A DNA stretch of 64,000 nt from Physcomitrium patens. Its lineage: Eukaryota > Streptophyta > Bryopsida > Funariales > Funariaceae. Positions 12,001 to 23,278 of this stretch are shown one piece after another. The notes beneath the pieces were generated by a model. That model was not told the origin of the DNA, searched no databases, and saw nothing but the letters and a program-made list of their open reading frames with translations. Within the stretch, counting starts at the first letter, position 1. Each line of letters begins with the position of its first letter. The position numbers and the translations under genes are program-made. Location of the stretch: assembly GCF_000002425.4 (NCBI RefSeq), contig NC_037256.1, positions 17,644,586-17,708,585 of the forward strand, written 5' to 3'.

Positions 12001-13312
12001 TGAACAAGTCAATTCTATTGCTTATTGATTATATCTATCAAAGTCTATAGAAATCTATCTTATTGTCGTATTATATATATTCTACAACTAGGAGCATGCT
12101 GAACCTCAAATTCTAATTTTTGAGACCTCAATTTATAAAAATCTTTATATATTTCAATTTAATAGTTTAATTGTCGTCAAAATTTGCATAGACATTCACA
12201 ATTAGTATACCAATACATTACTTGAATTTCACTTGTATACCACTCAATTCAAGAAATCCTCAAATTTGTAAACATATTTTTACTTTTTAAATCCTAATCC
12301 CACCAAAAACATGACTAATATTGAAAATTCTTCAAAATCTTAATATTAATTCAAATGATATGAAATTAATGCTTAAAAATCTATTTTTAAGTTTTCTTTT
12401 AAATTCCACTCTCCAATCTTCCAAAGAACTTTGGAGTCACTACTAGTGCATAATTTTGTGCCTCAAAAATTGATTTCAATCTAGATTGACAATTAGTCAC
12501 CTTTGGATATTAATTTTTGGCTTCTTGAGGTAAATTTTGCTAAAATCTACTTTTAACTTCTTTCTACATATACCTATGTCATTTAATTTTCTAATCTACT
12601 TTATTTTGTCTTATAAATGTCCCTACAAAATAAATAGAAGCCTATTTTATAAAAAAATAGTATTAATATCTTTTAGTTTTATTATCTTTTCAATTATTAT
12701 CTATATTTTTAAAATAATTTATCATAATATTTTAAAATAAGATATTTTATATTTTAATATTTTTTCAAAGTTGAAGAATAAAAAATCTTTACTATAAAAA
12801 AATAAGATATAAAAAAAATAATACTCTATCTTCTATCCTTGTTTGTAGCTTTTGTATATTTGTTTTGCTATAGAGATGGAATACTAACAACTAGTAGATT
12901 TAATTTAAGAGATATCATTTACTAAGTTACCAAATAAGACATTGCAATTGTCACAACCTTTAAGACAATATAATCAAAATGAAGATCCTCAAAAATGATA
13001 TGTCATTTTTTAAATGTATGGCAACATACAATGTATTTGGTATCACAATCTTATAAGAAATTTCTAATATTTGGTAATTTTATTAGAAGTAGGAACAACT
13101 CTTGATAGTGTATTTTAAATGTTTTATTTAAAGGAAGTTATGAAGGCCTTAATAACAATCAAATAATAGAGTAGTCTTTATTTTTGATAAGAAATACTAT
13201 TGATGGTTGAGAGGACCTATCAACTATCTTTGAAGAAAATAAAGATGAAAATATGTGACAAACACAATTTGTCGTATCTTAGATTTTTTCAATGTATAAT
13301 AACTTCTTCCTT
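12001..13312 (+). pseudogene. Element A post-integrase region
   Basis: The start (12000-12080) still matches element B near 26400-26480. A stretch at 12100-12780 is AT-rich and not recognised. From about 12830 to 13312 it follows B 26790-27270, including the GTGATATC/ACAACCTT text and the region that is open in B at 26981-27265. Degraded. Confidence 0.55.
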
Positions 13313-13467
13313 TTAGCAATTCCATCAATCAAGCAAGCATCGGGCATCACACTTTTTCCCAAACCATCATTCTAATTTCATCTTTCAATCACATTCACCC
13401 TAATCATGCATTCAAGTCAAACAATCATATCAACAAATCACAATTCAATTTCCATAATATCTTTTAA
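13313..13467. other. Unassigned filler at the A LTR boundary
   Basis: The purine tract and the first 120 or so bases expected for the LTR are replaced here by C/A-rich text with no match elsewhere in the window. Nothing else is recognisable. Confidence 0.4.
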
Positions 13468-13893
13468 ATATATTTCTTTGACTTTACATATGTTTATAAT
13501 TAATTGATAGACTAAAAACTTAATCAATAAGTTAGCCACATGTTACATGTATTAATAATTTTTAGAATAAGTTAATTATGTAGTGTATATATAGATAATC
13601 TGCTTTATAAGTTAAGTCATGTGTTTAACAAAGTCAAGATATATTGGAGGTCCTATAAAATATTGCCATGTAGATCCTAGTTAGAGAGCATATATGGAGG
13701 CAAGAGTGAAGTCTTTTTCACTCTTGTCAATGCCTTTTCAGACTTTAGTCTTATTTTAAGACTTTTAGTTATTTTATTTTTGGCAATAGCTATTCTAGTT
13801 CAATATATTACCATCTTTGAGTGATTTTCTAATCTTTTCAAGTGACATAAGAGTATATTGAAATTATCTTTTTTCAAGATTCATGTCCTTCAC
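13468..13893 (+). repeat. LTR body of element A (left part missing)
   Basis: Matches the LTRs of B (27420-27855) and C from the 'ctttgactt' phrase through 'ttggaggtcctata' and 'ggcaatagc' to a 'tcatgtccttcaca' end. The bases that follow (AAATTATTAAGAAAGACTAAC) resemble the start of the B internal region just after its 5' LTR, which is unexpected for a 3' LTR. Confidence 0.7.
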
Positions 13894-14135
13894 AAATTAT
13901 TAAGAAAGACTAACATTATGTATTTTACTTCCATCATCAATTAACTTCACATTTATTGTTTTAGCTTGATAGAGTATTAAGTTGACTTATGTATTTTTAA
14001 GATATAAAAAAATAAATACATATTCATCTTCTTAAAGCAATGAAATGTTAGTATTGAATTAAAATACATATTATTTTAGAATATATTAGCATATTATTAA
14101 TTAAGGTGAATTAAATTACAAAGTTCTTGAGTAAG
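13894..14135. other. AT-rich spacer
   Basis: No gene is visible. The first 30 bases look like the start of a chromovirus internal region (compare 22054-22080). The rest is not recognised. Confidence 0.4.
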
Positions 14136-14679
14136 TGTCATGAACATACATATTTATCCTGATAATTATCTAGATAATAAGAATAGGTAGAAGTAAGTCA
14201 AAGTAGATAAATATGATAATATCTTGTAGAAAGTTTCCTAGAAGTTTCATAGATGCTGCTTTGCTTTTATACATGTCTATAGGTGATTGGTAGGTTGAAA
14301 ACTTGGCTAATAAGGAGGCTTTGTCTTGACATATTGACCACTTCTAGTACAAGTTGGATATATGGCACACACCTAAGAAACTTGCCTTGCAAATTAGACA
14401 TGTGTCTTGCAAGTTTGATGCATATTGGAAGTCCTATAGCATGTTGCTATATAGTTCTTAGTTAAGTAGTATATATAGAGGCAAGAGTATGGTCTTCTTC
14501 ACTCTTATCAATTCCTTTCTTGCTTTTAGTCTAGTTTCAAGAGTCTTATGTTTTCTAGTCTTTGACAATAGCCATTTCATTTCTTCCTTGAATATACATA
14601 CTTTCTTCTATTTTGTTACTTTCTTTTTGACACAAATTCTATAAGTTTATGTATCTTCTTCTAATTTGTATCCTCGACA
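14136..14679 (+). repeat. Solo LTR X of the A/B chromovirus family
   Basis: Starts TGTCATGAACATAC and ends CCTCGACA, about 544 bp, with the family's internal phrases (a 'gtcctatag' run, 'atatatagaggcaagagt', 'gacaatagccat'). No internal region is attached on either side. The flanks GTAAG (14131-14135) and ATAAG (14680-14684) match at four of five bases, as expected for a solo LTR left after LTR-LTR recombination. Confidence 0.8.
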
Positions 14680-14763
14680 ATAAGTACAATACATGTGGTG
14701 CTTTTTAAAACTTACTATGTTTCATGTAATATTGATAAATAGTAGTATTATATTATATCATAA

Positions 14764-15782
14764 TGTTATAAATATATGTATGTAAGTCAATAATTACATG
14801 TATTAATAGATAGAAGTATGTAAAAATAAGTAAAAATAAGTTAATTCTATAATATTTGCTATAATATTCTATAATATAGATGTTGCTTTGACTTTATAAA
14901 TATCTTTAATTGACTTTTTGGATTAGAAACGTTATCAATAAGTTGGCTATGTACCACACATATTGTTAGCTTGAAGACAAAGCTAACTATGTAGTCCACA
15001 CGTAGAAAAACTTGAATTGTAACTCAAGGCATATGTCCTACAAAGTCAACATATATTGGAGGTCCTATAGAACATCACTACGTATGGTTGAGAGGCCCTA
15101 TCAATCATCTTTGAAGAGAACAGAGATCAGAGTATGTGGCGAATACAATTCGTCGCATCATAGATTTCTTCAACATATGATGACCGCTCCTCATGGAACT
15201 CGTCCCTAGAAGGGGGAGTAATGTTACGGCCATAATCATGTAAGCTAATAATTACATATACAAATAGGTGGAAGTAAGTAAAAGTAGGTAAAAGTAAGTT
15301 AATTCTATAGTATTTAATATAGAAGCTTCCTAAAAACTTCCTAGATATTGCTTTGACTTCATAGGTGTCTTTAATTGACTTTTTGGATTAGAAACGTGGT
15401 CAACAAGTTGGCCATGTGCCACACATATTGTTAGCTTGAAGATCAAGCTAACTATGTGGCCCACACATAGAAAAACTTGCCTTGTAAGTCAAGGCATGTG
15501 CCCTACAAAGTCAACACATATTGGAGGTCCTATAGAACGTCGCCACGTAGCTCTTAGTTAGATAGTATATATAGAGACAAGAGTGAAGGCTTCTTCACTC
15601 TTGTCAACTCCTTTCTTGCTTTTAGTCTAGTTTCAAGGGTCTCTAATTTTCTTGTCTTTTGGCAATAGCCATTCTAGTTCCTCTTTCTATATATATACTT
15701 ATTTATATATATTTTATTACCTCTCTTTGAGTGAAGGCTTACTTGTCTGAATTGTTTTTTCATCGAGTTCTTGTCCTTGACA
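14764..15782 (+). mobile_element. Element C: collapsed chromovirus remnant (part LTR, internal end, full LTR)
   Basis: 14764-15085 is the left part of an LTR (TGTTATAAATATATG...), which breaks off inside the 'ggaggtcctatagaacatc' region. It joins directly to 15086-15220, the last part of a chromovirus internal region (compare B 27171-27306) with a purine tract AGAAGGGGGAGTAA. A complete LTR follows at 15221-15782 (TGTTACGG...TTGACA). Nearly all of the internal region is gone. Confidence 0.75.
15221..15782 (+). repeat. 3' LTR of element C
   Basis: 562 bp, TGTTACGG to CCTTGACA. It is close to the B 3' LTR at 27307-27858 along its whole length and is preceded by a polypurine tract. Confidence 0.85.
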
Positions 15783-16501
15783 TAAATCCATATAGGGGGA
15801 TTCGAATACGAAGAATGACCAGTTGCTTAAGCATTCACGTTAGGGTCACACAATCAATTACCTCCTGAATGTATCGTCTCTATTTTCAATATCTAAACAC
15901 TTAAAGAAACTACAATTGCCTCTTTCACCTTATCGGTCTCTTCCTTACAGTAATTCAATCATATCAATAACTGCTATTTCCACCAATATATTCACCTTTA
16001 TAATCTCCAACTGTAAAGTGCACCCTGACAGCTTTTGCGCACACATATCTTCGTTCCAATTGCTAGAATTCTTCACACAAAACTACCATTCACATTATAG
16101 TGTTTTACATAAACACAAACTCATTCTCTTTGCTGAACTACAATCAGATTTCAGCATTCAATCTTTCTTCTTTTCAAATAATACCAATCACATTTCCATT
16201 CCTTAATTCACTTCACAATATTCAAAAACTTTCAATCCTCTTATTCAAAGAAAATAACAAATAAAAGAAAAGAGGTAGCACCAAGCTTACCTTGGCTCAC
16301 AACTATCACAGCGATGGCACCTTAATTAACTACTACAACTCCTATATACTTTTCCGTGATTCTCTAGATTCTAACCGTAATTCTGTAATCAACCGCTTTT
16401 AAGAACTAAATCACTCATCCGTCCTCCTAAATTTTCTATTATATGGACTATTAATATATTTTATCAATATCTTTAAAAAATGAATTAATATCTATTCTAC
16501 A
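15783..16501 (-). repeat. 3' LTR of element D (outer end truncated)
   Basis: Matches 21106-21823 from AAATCC(A/G)T(A/G)TAGGGGG through to TATCTATTCTACA. The TGTGATTGCTC terminus found at 21060 is absent here, and the LTR abuts the end of the C LTR directly. Confidence 0.85.
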
Positions 16502-17040
16502 TAGCCCCAGTCCTATCTATGTAGCATCCTCGCAAACACTCAATTGATACCTATCTAAAAAATTATCTTACAAAACTCTACAAAAATTATGATCCCTCTG
16601 GCCTACCTAATTAATCAATTACCACAGTATCTGTTATTGGTTCCACCGATTCTAGTTCCAACTACAAATCTTTGTCTTCTTTCAATCCTTCCATTGGCTC
16701 CTGCCTCAACTCAGCTGAAAGATCTTCATTGTACTCGCCCAGTTCACGGACTTGAGCTTCCAATTTCAAGATCTCCACATTTCGAAGTTCCAATTGTTGT
16801 TGCTGCTAACTCATCCATTCTAGAATATCTTCAATTGACACTTGTGACCGGCTCCTCACTGTTAACTCTTAACTAGAACTACTACTCTCGAAAATACAAA
16901 GAATACAAGAAAATGGCACTCTAGTCAACCCAAAACAATACCACAGAATGACTTTAACTGGTGCCCCACTCTTATTCTTTTACCTAGTAGTGATAACGAC
17001 AATATGTTATTCATACTGTTTGTGAAAGGTAATGAGAAGT
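16502..17040 (-). pseudogene. Element D 3' region with coiled-coil-like reading
   Basis: Minus-strand text at about 16680-16860 gives heptad-like readings such as LELRNVEILKLEAQVREL, rich in E, L, Q and R. The same stretch is present in element F at about 63200-63400, so it belongs to the family. It lies between the broken-off RT and the 3' LTR, where RNase H and integrase would be expected. The function is unknown. Confidence 0.5.
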
Positions 17041-17620
17041 AATCTTTCTTGGTGGTTGCATTAAGTTTCTGAAAATCTTGACATATCATGATTTTTCAAT
17101 TTTTTTTGGTACCATCACGATTGGGACATCCATGCATTATGTAGATTAGGATAAATAAAATACATATTGAGAAGTTTATCCAATTCCTCTTTCACTAAAA
17201 GGGAATATTTTGGATTAAGTCGGTGTTGTCTTTGATGAACTGGCATAATACCTTCCTCCAAAATAATATGGTGCTCACACACGTCAACTGGAATCTCTTT
17301 CAAATCCGCATACGACCACGCAAAGTTAGATTTGTGACGGACAAAAAACTGTTTTCAAGCATCTAATTCTGTACCGATAATATCGGCATATATTTTAATT
17401 AGTTGTAGTATTTCGTTGGTGCCCAAGTTAATGGATTGATACACAGGGTCTTCAACAACCTCTGATTTAATTATATTCTCCTGATCCGAATATCTTATAT
17501 TATCCAATATATAGGAACCACCCAAATCTGGTTCCAATGTGCTGACTCTATTGACTGCGGGATTGTTCATCCATTCGGCAATAGCATGATCCAAGTTAGT
17601 CGCATCTTCTTGATGTAGTA
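17041..17620 (-). pseudogene. Element D: RT N-terminal part, pol breaks off here
   Basis: The minus-strand reading at 17115-17303 has the RT entry region (HHIILEEG, QRQHRLNPKYSLLVKEELDKLL). About 17050-17110 corresponds to the R.CQDF.KLN block. The reading at 17355-17594 is the protease-RT linker. RT palm, RNase H and integrase are absent. The homologous stretch in F (63608-63985) ends in the same way. Confidence 0.75.
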
Positions 17621-18600
17621 AATATTCACCAGGGCTTCCACATTGGTAGACTCATGCCTTTGCTATTGAAATATTTTGTCCTACTCCAAATTGTAGTGAA
17701 CCTATAGCATCATCATCTGCCTCAATCGATTGACTGTTGTTATCCGATGTAAATTTTGATTCTGGCAATTGAGATTCTCTATAATATTATACTGGATACA
17801 TTTATAAAACAATCTAGTCATGGCCTTTTCCAATTGTCAATGTGCCTTGGCTCCAACCGTTCTTAGTTTTGGCTTGATAAAGCCAAGGTCTGCCGAATAA
17901 AATGGGATACGATAATATAGAACTCTGTAATCAAAATATAATATAATCAATTTTGTATGTCAATTCCATGATTATAGTGGCAATATTGCGTAAGATTTCC
18001 ATTGGCTTTACCCAACTATGATCTGCTATTTGGAAGATCAATGTCGTAGATAGCAATTGCTTTAGATCCAAATCCTCTATTGTATCCACATTCATTAAAT
18101 TCACATTGGATCCACCATCGACTTGTATCCCTGGAATTAAAATGCCATTGATTGATACATCGATTGTTGGTGCTCTCGGATCTAGATTTAAGCTAATTTC
18201 ATAAATTTCTTTAGTATGGGATCTTCGTCGTAGTAGCACTGAATTCAATGTAGATCAATATTTTGGTGCTATAGCCAAAAGTTGCTTCATTGTAATTGAA
18301 GACTGAATAACATCCAAATTCTTCAAAATATCATAGGATTCCATATTTAGGATAATTCTCAATGCCCTCTTTCTTTTTATTGGTTTGAATTTTATTTCGT
18401 GAGGTAAGATATTCTTCCTTCCTAGACTCAGAATTGAAACAACAGCCAGGGCTTCCTTAGAATTCCTGCCCCTAAGAAGATCTTTCAATGGATAGGACGT
18501 TTTTTGGAACTGCATAGAGATCAGAACTACTTGGAACAAAATCAAAGCCTCCGTAATTGGGACCTCATTGGGTTGTACCACTGAGTCAGGTCTCATACTA
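17621..18600 (-). pseudogene. Element D protease
   Basis: The minus-strand reading at 17931-18248 contains IPGIQVDGGSNVNLMNVDTI, a retropepsin active-site loop (DGGS) of gypsy type. The stretch to 18600 is the upstream linker. Fossil. Confidence 0.75.
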
Positions 18601-19792
18601 GGTACGAAGTTCGTAACATGACCTAGATTGGATGGTCCTTTAATTGGGTCAAATTGGTCTTTTGCATCGGAATTACCTAAACGTTGAATTGGTCATTTTT
18701 TCTTTTGCTGACTCTGGGTAAGAATGGTTTGGACACATTCTACCCGATTTACTGGTGAATCTTGAGGACCTCAATTTTTCTCCTCAATTTTTTCTTGGCT
18801 TTGGATCTGCTGATCCTGATTATTGAAATTCAATGGAGCATTATATTGATGATATGTATGCCCCAACTGCTTGCAATTTCCACAAACTGGCGCATAATCA
18901 TCACTGGCTCTAGAATTGGGACATTTATTGGCATAATGATCAATCTGTCTGTAACGGAAACAATGAAGTGGTCTTCTTACATCCCCATCAGGCATATTGG
19001 ATAATTCCACTGGTATATACCTACTAGGCTTATTCCATGTAGGGTTAGAAAATGATCCTGATTGTCCCATTAGTACTGAGGGAACTTGGTTTGATGATGT
19101 CGGTGGAACATATTGCTGATACCTCTGTTGCTCCTTATCGTAGTTCTGAGGGTTCGATGCAAATTCCTGATTAAAATTGGAACTTTGAAAGTTATTGAAT
19201 GCTTGATTTTGTCGATTAAATCGATTTCCATTCCATCCAAACATATTTTCCATTTGTACTTGATTGACGTCCCACTGGGTTAGTGGGATCATAGTCTAAT
19301 TACTAAATTATTATTATTGTCTTTGCCAATTCCAACAATTTGCTGTTAGGTGCTTTTTTTCACAAAATATACATTGACCCATTATTTGTGAGGATGAGGG
19401 GCATTCTGTTACAGAATGACCATGGCCCTTACAATTACTGCACCATACATTGGTTCTAGTATTGGTATACTTTTGCCTCTTCTCCTTATCTTTGGCCATA
19501 TTGATGGCCATTTCCTCCATTTTCTTCGTCAAATTCAATAACAAGGTTTCATTGGAATCTTTTAGGGCTGGCATTATTAGTATCACTGCCGTAGTTAACG
19601 CTTGTTGTTGATATGGAAAATATGGAGCATATGCTGTTGTCACGTTTGGTGGTCTAGATTGCAATGGAATGACATTAATTGGCCCCTGAATATTGGTATT
19701 GGAATTGGCCCTTGTTTTTAACATCCATGCATAACTACCCACTGATTCGTTCCAAGTCGGATTTTGATATCTACCTTGAACTGGAATCATCG
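18601..19792 (-). pseudogene. Element D gag C-terminal part with zinc knuckles
   Basis: Minus-strand readings at 19314-19790 and 18771-19292 hold four zinc-knuckle-like stretches in a row (around CSNCKGHGHSVTEC, CIFCEKKHLTANC, CFRYRQIDHYANKC and CGNCKQLGHTYHQ), separated by Q/N/P-rich linker. This is the nucleocapsid part of a gypsy gag. Fossil. Confidence 0.8.
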
Positions 19793-20560
19793 TAGCTCCT
19801 GCATTTAAGAACTGATCATAATGGCATTCCTCTCAAACCATAGCTCTATTAAGGGACACAGCCATCGTAATGGGTTGAGCTTCCTTTACAAACATTTTTA
19901 GGTCTGGCGGGTGCAAACCATTGATTAATATGGATAAGATAAATACCTCCGATATTTGGTGATTCGGCCACTTATTAAGTATATCAGCCACTTGGCCATA
20001 GTACGATTCCATCACCTCTCCTAAGATCATTTTGCTGTTCATTAACATCTCTCGAAGGTGGTCCTCAAAACCGATTGGCCAAAAATGAGATAAAAATACA
20101 TTCTTCAATGCTTTCCAATTCAAAAATTGATCCACTAGTTGGCGGTTGTACCATTCAAATGCAGTATCTTTTAAGGTCGTTGGCAGCCATCGCAACTAAA
20201 TATCTTTAGTTTTGCCATTATTAGCTACACATGCTATAAGAAATTGAGACAAATATTGATCGGGATCTGCACCTAGAAATCCCCGAAAAGTAAATAGTGG
20301 CACGATACTAATCGTACAATCGCCTACTATACCCATTTGTACTGCAATCGAAATGGTTGGTCCTCCTGATGCCATTGAATTTCTTGTTCTGCTAAACTTT
20401 ATTCTAAAATAATCTCTACTTTTTCTTATTCTAATTTCCGAGCTCTCAATGCTCCTCGATTTACTGTTAGTTTTCGCAATTAGTTTTACTGGTTGAATGG
20501 TAAGTAAAAACATCAGATTTTGAAATACAATATAGTTATCTTTATTGGCAACCAATTTGT
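19793..20560 (-). pseudogene. Element D gag (capsid part)
   Basis: The minus-strand reading at 19833-20195 contains the retrotransposon gag pattern MRWLPTTLKDTAFEWYNRQL and LNWKALKNVFLSHFWP. The reading at 20196-20555 is the upstream gag with FRGFLGADPDQYLSQFL. Fossil. Confidence 0.8.
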
Positions 20561-21059
20561 GTCAATCTCAAGAGCCACTATTGCTCGTTTCAGCGGTACC
20601 CCCTACTGAAAAAATACCCAATGGAGTATCAAATCCTTCTACACCTCCTTTTCTTTGAATTAACGGCCTCAAGATTTCTACTGGAATGTTAATAAAATTT
20701 CCCGCAAGTGTTCTTGATAATTTTTCTAACAGTACATACGACTACAGAATTAGCAGTCTGTCCAGTTTTTGATATGTTCAGATGTGCCGACAAGCTTGCA
20801 ACCATGGTTTAATCCAATTCTCGATGCTTCCTTTTAAGATTACGTTCTTACTCCTCTCTAAGCAAGTTCTTTCCTTGCGCTCTTCCCTGCCTTTCTCTCA
20901 ACTGATTTATTTTCCTTGATGCAATGCTCTCGTTCTTATTAACCATAATCTAACTTCAAATACTATTGAAATTATCTTCCATTGCCAATTTTTTCACTTT
21001 TTTGGTAATTAATTCCTAATACTCAAAGCTATTATCACTTCCCGGTAGTGGCACCAAAA
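20561..21059 (-). other. Element D 5' leader and primer-binding-like site
   Basis: About 500 bp between the 5' LTR and gag. The minus-strand bases next to the LTR read TTTTGGTGCCACTACCGGGA, the usual style of a gypsy tRNA primer site. No other gene is seen. Confidence 0.6.
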
Positions 21060-21823
21060 TGTGATTGCTCGTTTTATTTATTCCAAATTAATCTAATGAA
21101 AATAAATCCGTGTAGGGGGATTCGAACACGGGGAATGACTAGTTGCTTAAGCGTTCACGTTAGGGTCACACAATCAATTACCTCTTGAATGTATTGTCTC
21201 TATTTCCAATATGTGAACAAATAAGGAAACTATAATCTCCTCCTTCACCTTATCGGTCTCTTCCTTATAGCAATTCAGTCATACCAATAATTGCTATTTC
21301 CACCAATATATTCACCCTCATAATCTCCAATTGTAATACTACGCCCTCACAACTTTCAACACACAATTATCCTCATTCCAATCACTGAAATTATTCACAC
21401 GGAACTGCCATTCACATTACGGTATTTTACACAAACACAGACTCATTCTCTCTGCTGAACTACAATCAGATTTCAGCATTCAATCTTTCTTCTTTTCAAA
21501 TAATACCAATCACATTTCCATTCCATAATTCACTCCACAATATTCAAAAACTCTCAATCCTCTTATTCAAAGAAAATAACAAACAAAAGAAAAGAGGTAG
21601 TACCAAGCTTACTCTGACTCACAACTATCACAGCGATGGCACCTTAATTAACTTCTACAATTCTTATATACTTTCCTCTGATTCTCTAGATTCTAATTGT
21701 AATTCTGTAATTAATCGCTTTTAAGAACTAAATCACTCATCTGTCCTCCTAAATTTCCTATTATATAGATTATTAATATATTTTACCAATATCTTTCAAA
21801 AATAAATTAATATCTATTCTACA
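21060..21823 (-). repeat. 5' LTR of element D
   Basis: 764 bp, from TGTGATTGCTC to TATTCTACA on the plus strand. It is complete, while the partner LTR lacks the first 45 or so bases. Confidence 0.85.
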
Positions 21824-21920
21824 CCTTCTTCACTCTTGTCAATTGTTTTCTTACTTCTAGTCTAGTTTCAAGGGTCTCTAGTTTTCTTAGCTTTTGATAA
21901 TAGCCATTCTAGTTTCTTTC

Positions 21921-21973
<53 letters not shown>

Positions 21974-22053
21974 AGTTATTTTTATTTTTTTATCTTTCTT
22001 TGAGAGAAGTCTTCATTGTATATTTATTTTTTATCATGTTCTTGTCTTTGACG
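21824..22053 (+). repeat. 5' LTR of element B, left part missing
   Basis: Begins at CCTTCTTCACTCTTGTC, equivalent to position 373 or so of the C 3' LTR (15594 onward), and runs to CTTGTCTTTGACG. A (TA)n tract at 21924-21972 sits inside it. The left two thirds of the LTR are absent where it joins element D. Confidence 0.8.
21924..21972. repeat. (TA)n microsatellite
   Basis: About 24 TA units inside the truncated 5' LTR of element B. Confidence 0.95.
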
Positions 22054-22260
22054 AATTAATAAGAGTACACTAACAATATCAGAGCTTTGTTTAATCTTGA
22101 TTAAGAATGGATTATTTCTTTCTCTTAATAAGACATAAGCATATTAGAAGTTAAAAATTATCCTCTTCTAAATTGATATTGTCCTTAATATTTTCTTTGT
22201 TATGAAGTCTTCTCTTCTATTTGTCTTGAGCGATATTAGACATCTTCTCTTTTTTAAGTG
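22054..22260 (+). other. Element B leader
   Basis: Contains ATATCAGAGCTTTG at 22077-22090, similar to the TATCAGAGC primer site complementary to initiator tRNA-Met used by many plant LTR elements. The site lies about 24 bp from the apparent LTR end. No gene. Confidence 0.5.
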
Positions 22261-23264
22261 TTATCATAGCAGAACTTGCTGAAATGAAGAGTGCAATGGC
22301 ACAAATATAAGAGTAATTGAGGGAGTTAATGCTTGAGATATATCAACTCAATTCACTACCACAAGGAGCAACAACATTGGCAGGAAGTGAAGATATTGAA
22401 ATGATTGGAGCTGCTTCAACATCTGCACCAAATCATGTCCCTTCTCCTATGGTAGAACGTCCATTCAGTGTTGGAGAACCTAGAATTACCCTATTGCAGA
22501 AGTTTGATGGTACCAGATCAAAGTTTAGAGGATTTATCAATCAAGTATAACTTGTGATTGAACTTCAATTCTAAAGCTATCCAACTCTAAGATCACAAGT
22601 TAGATTCATTGATATGCTTCTTTCAGGTTCAGCATTATCATGGTTTTCATCTTTTTTTGAACAACAAGATCCAATATTGGATAATCTAGAGATTTTTTTG
22701 ACAGAGTTTTGATCCATGTATAAAAAACATGATGCAATTCATATTGCAATCAATAAGAGCCATATTTTGCGACAAAGCAATTGATCAGTAATATTGTATG
22801 TTTCATAATTTTGACAACTTGCAACTGATATCAAGTGCGATGATGGTGCACTTATTAGCCAATTTTTCTATGGATTACAATATGTGTTAGAAAAATTAAT
22901 ACTTAACTTACCTGATCCTCAAACATTGAGTCAAGTCATTAACTTTGCTGTGAAGTGCGACAATCATCTTTTTGAATTTTGATCTAAGAACTATACAAGT
23001 AAATCTCAACGTTACTATAATTCAATGGCAACACCAACATCTCTTCATCACATACATTCGGAATTAGAGGATATCCAAATTGATGCGGTACGTTTCAAAC
23101 CTCTTACTGAGCAAGAAAAGACTCATCTTCATCAGGAAGGATTGTGCTTATATTATAGAAAACCTAAGCACACTTCTCAACATTATCCAAAGAAGCGACG
23201 CAACCATAAAATGAAGAATATAGCGATCAAAGAAGATAGCATGTCAAAAAACAAATTTGTATAG
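22261..23264 (+). pseudogene. Element B gag
   Basis: The reading at 22317-22550 holds FDGTRSKFRGFINQV. Text at 22600-22700 encodes the LLSGSALSWFSSFFEQQDP capsid region. The reading at 23025-23264 ends with CLYYRKPKHTSQHYPKKRR, a zinc-knuckle-like tail. Together they form a gypsy gag in fossil form. Confidence 0.75.
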
Positions 23265-23278
23265 CTATAATAGGGACC

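Larger units (their letters stand above)
1..13893 (+). mobile_element. Element A: old chromovirus-type Ty3/gypsy copy, interrupted
   Basis: A degraded gypsy copy of the same family as element B (21824-27858). Shared landmarks in the same order are an LTR tail at the start, gag-like text near 620-790, a zinc-knuckle tail near 3240-3360, protease at 3411-3686, RT around 4200-4660, RNase H around 4680-5100, the integrase start at 5400-5570, integrase continuing at 11174-11620, post-integrase text at 11640-13312 and an LTR body at 13468-13893. A complete copia element (5571-11173) splits the integrase, and a foreign segment (about 810-2860) splits gag. The copy is heavily broken, with many tens of changes, and is clearly older than B. 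Confidence 0.8.
15783..21823 (-). mobile_element. Element D: non-autonomous Ty3/gypsy element with truncated pol
   Basis: A minus-strand gypsy element. The LTRs are at 15783-16501 (outer end missing about 45 bp) and 21060-21823. The full LTR runs TGTGATTGC...TTCTACA on the plus strand. A primer-binding-like TGGTGCCACTACCGGGAAG (minus strand) abuts the 5' LTR at 21037-21057, and a polypurine tract AGGACTGGGG precedes the 3' LTR near 16505-16515. The minus-strand order is gag, a cluster of zinc knuckles, protease, then only the first part of RT before a 3' untranslated-like stretch. No RNase H or integrase is present between 16502 and 17040. LTRs differ at about one base in eight to ten by eye. 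The reading is broken in perhaps ten places. Confidence 0.85.

Noticed and set aside
16589-16876. 95-codon plus-strand reading
   Set aside because: Shadow of the minus-strand coiled-coil-like stretch in element D, which is the strand conserved with element F.
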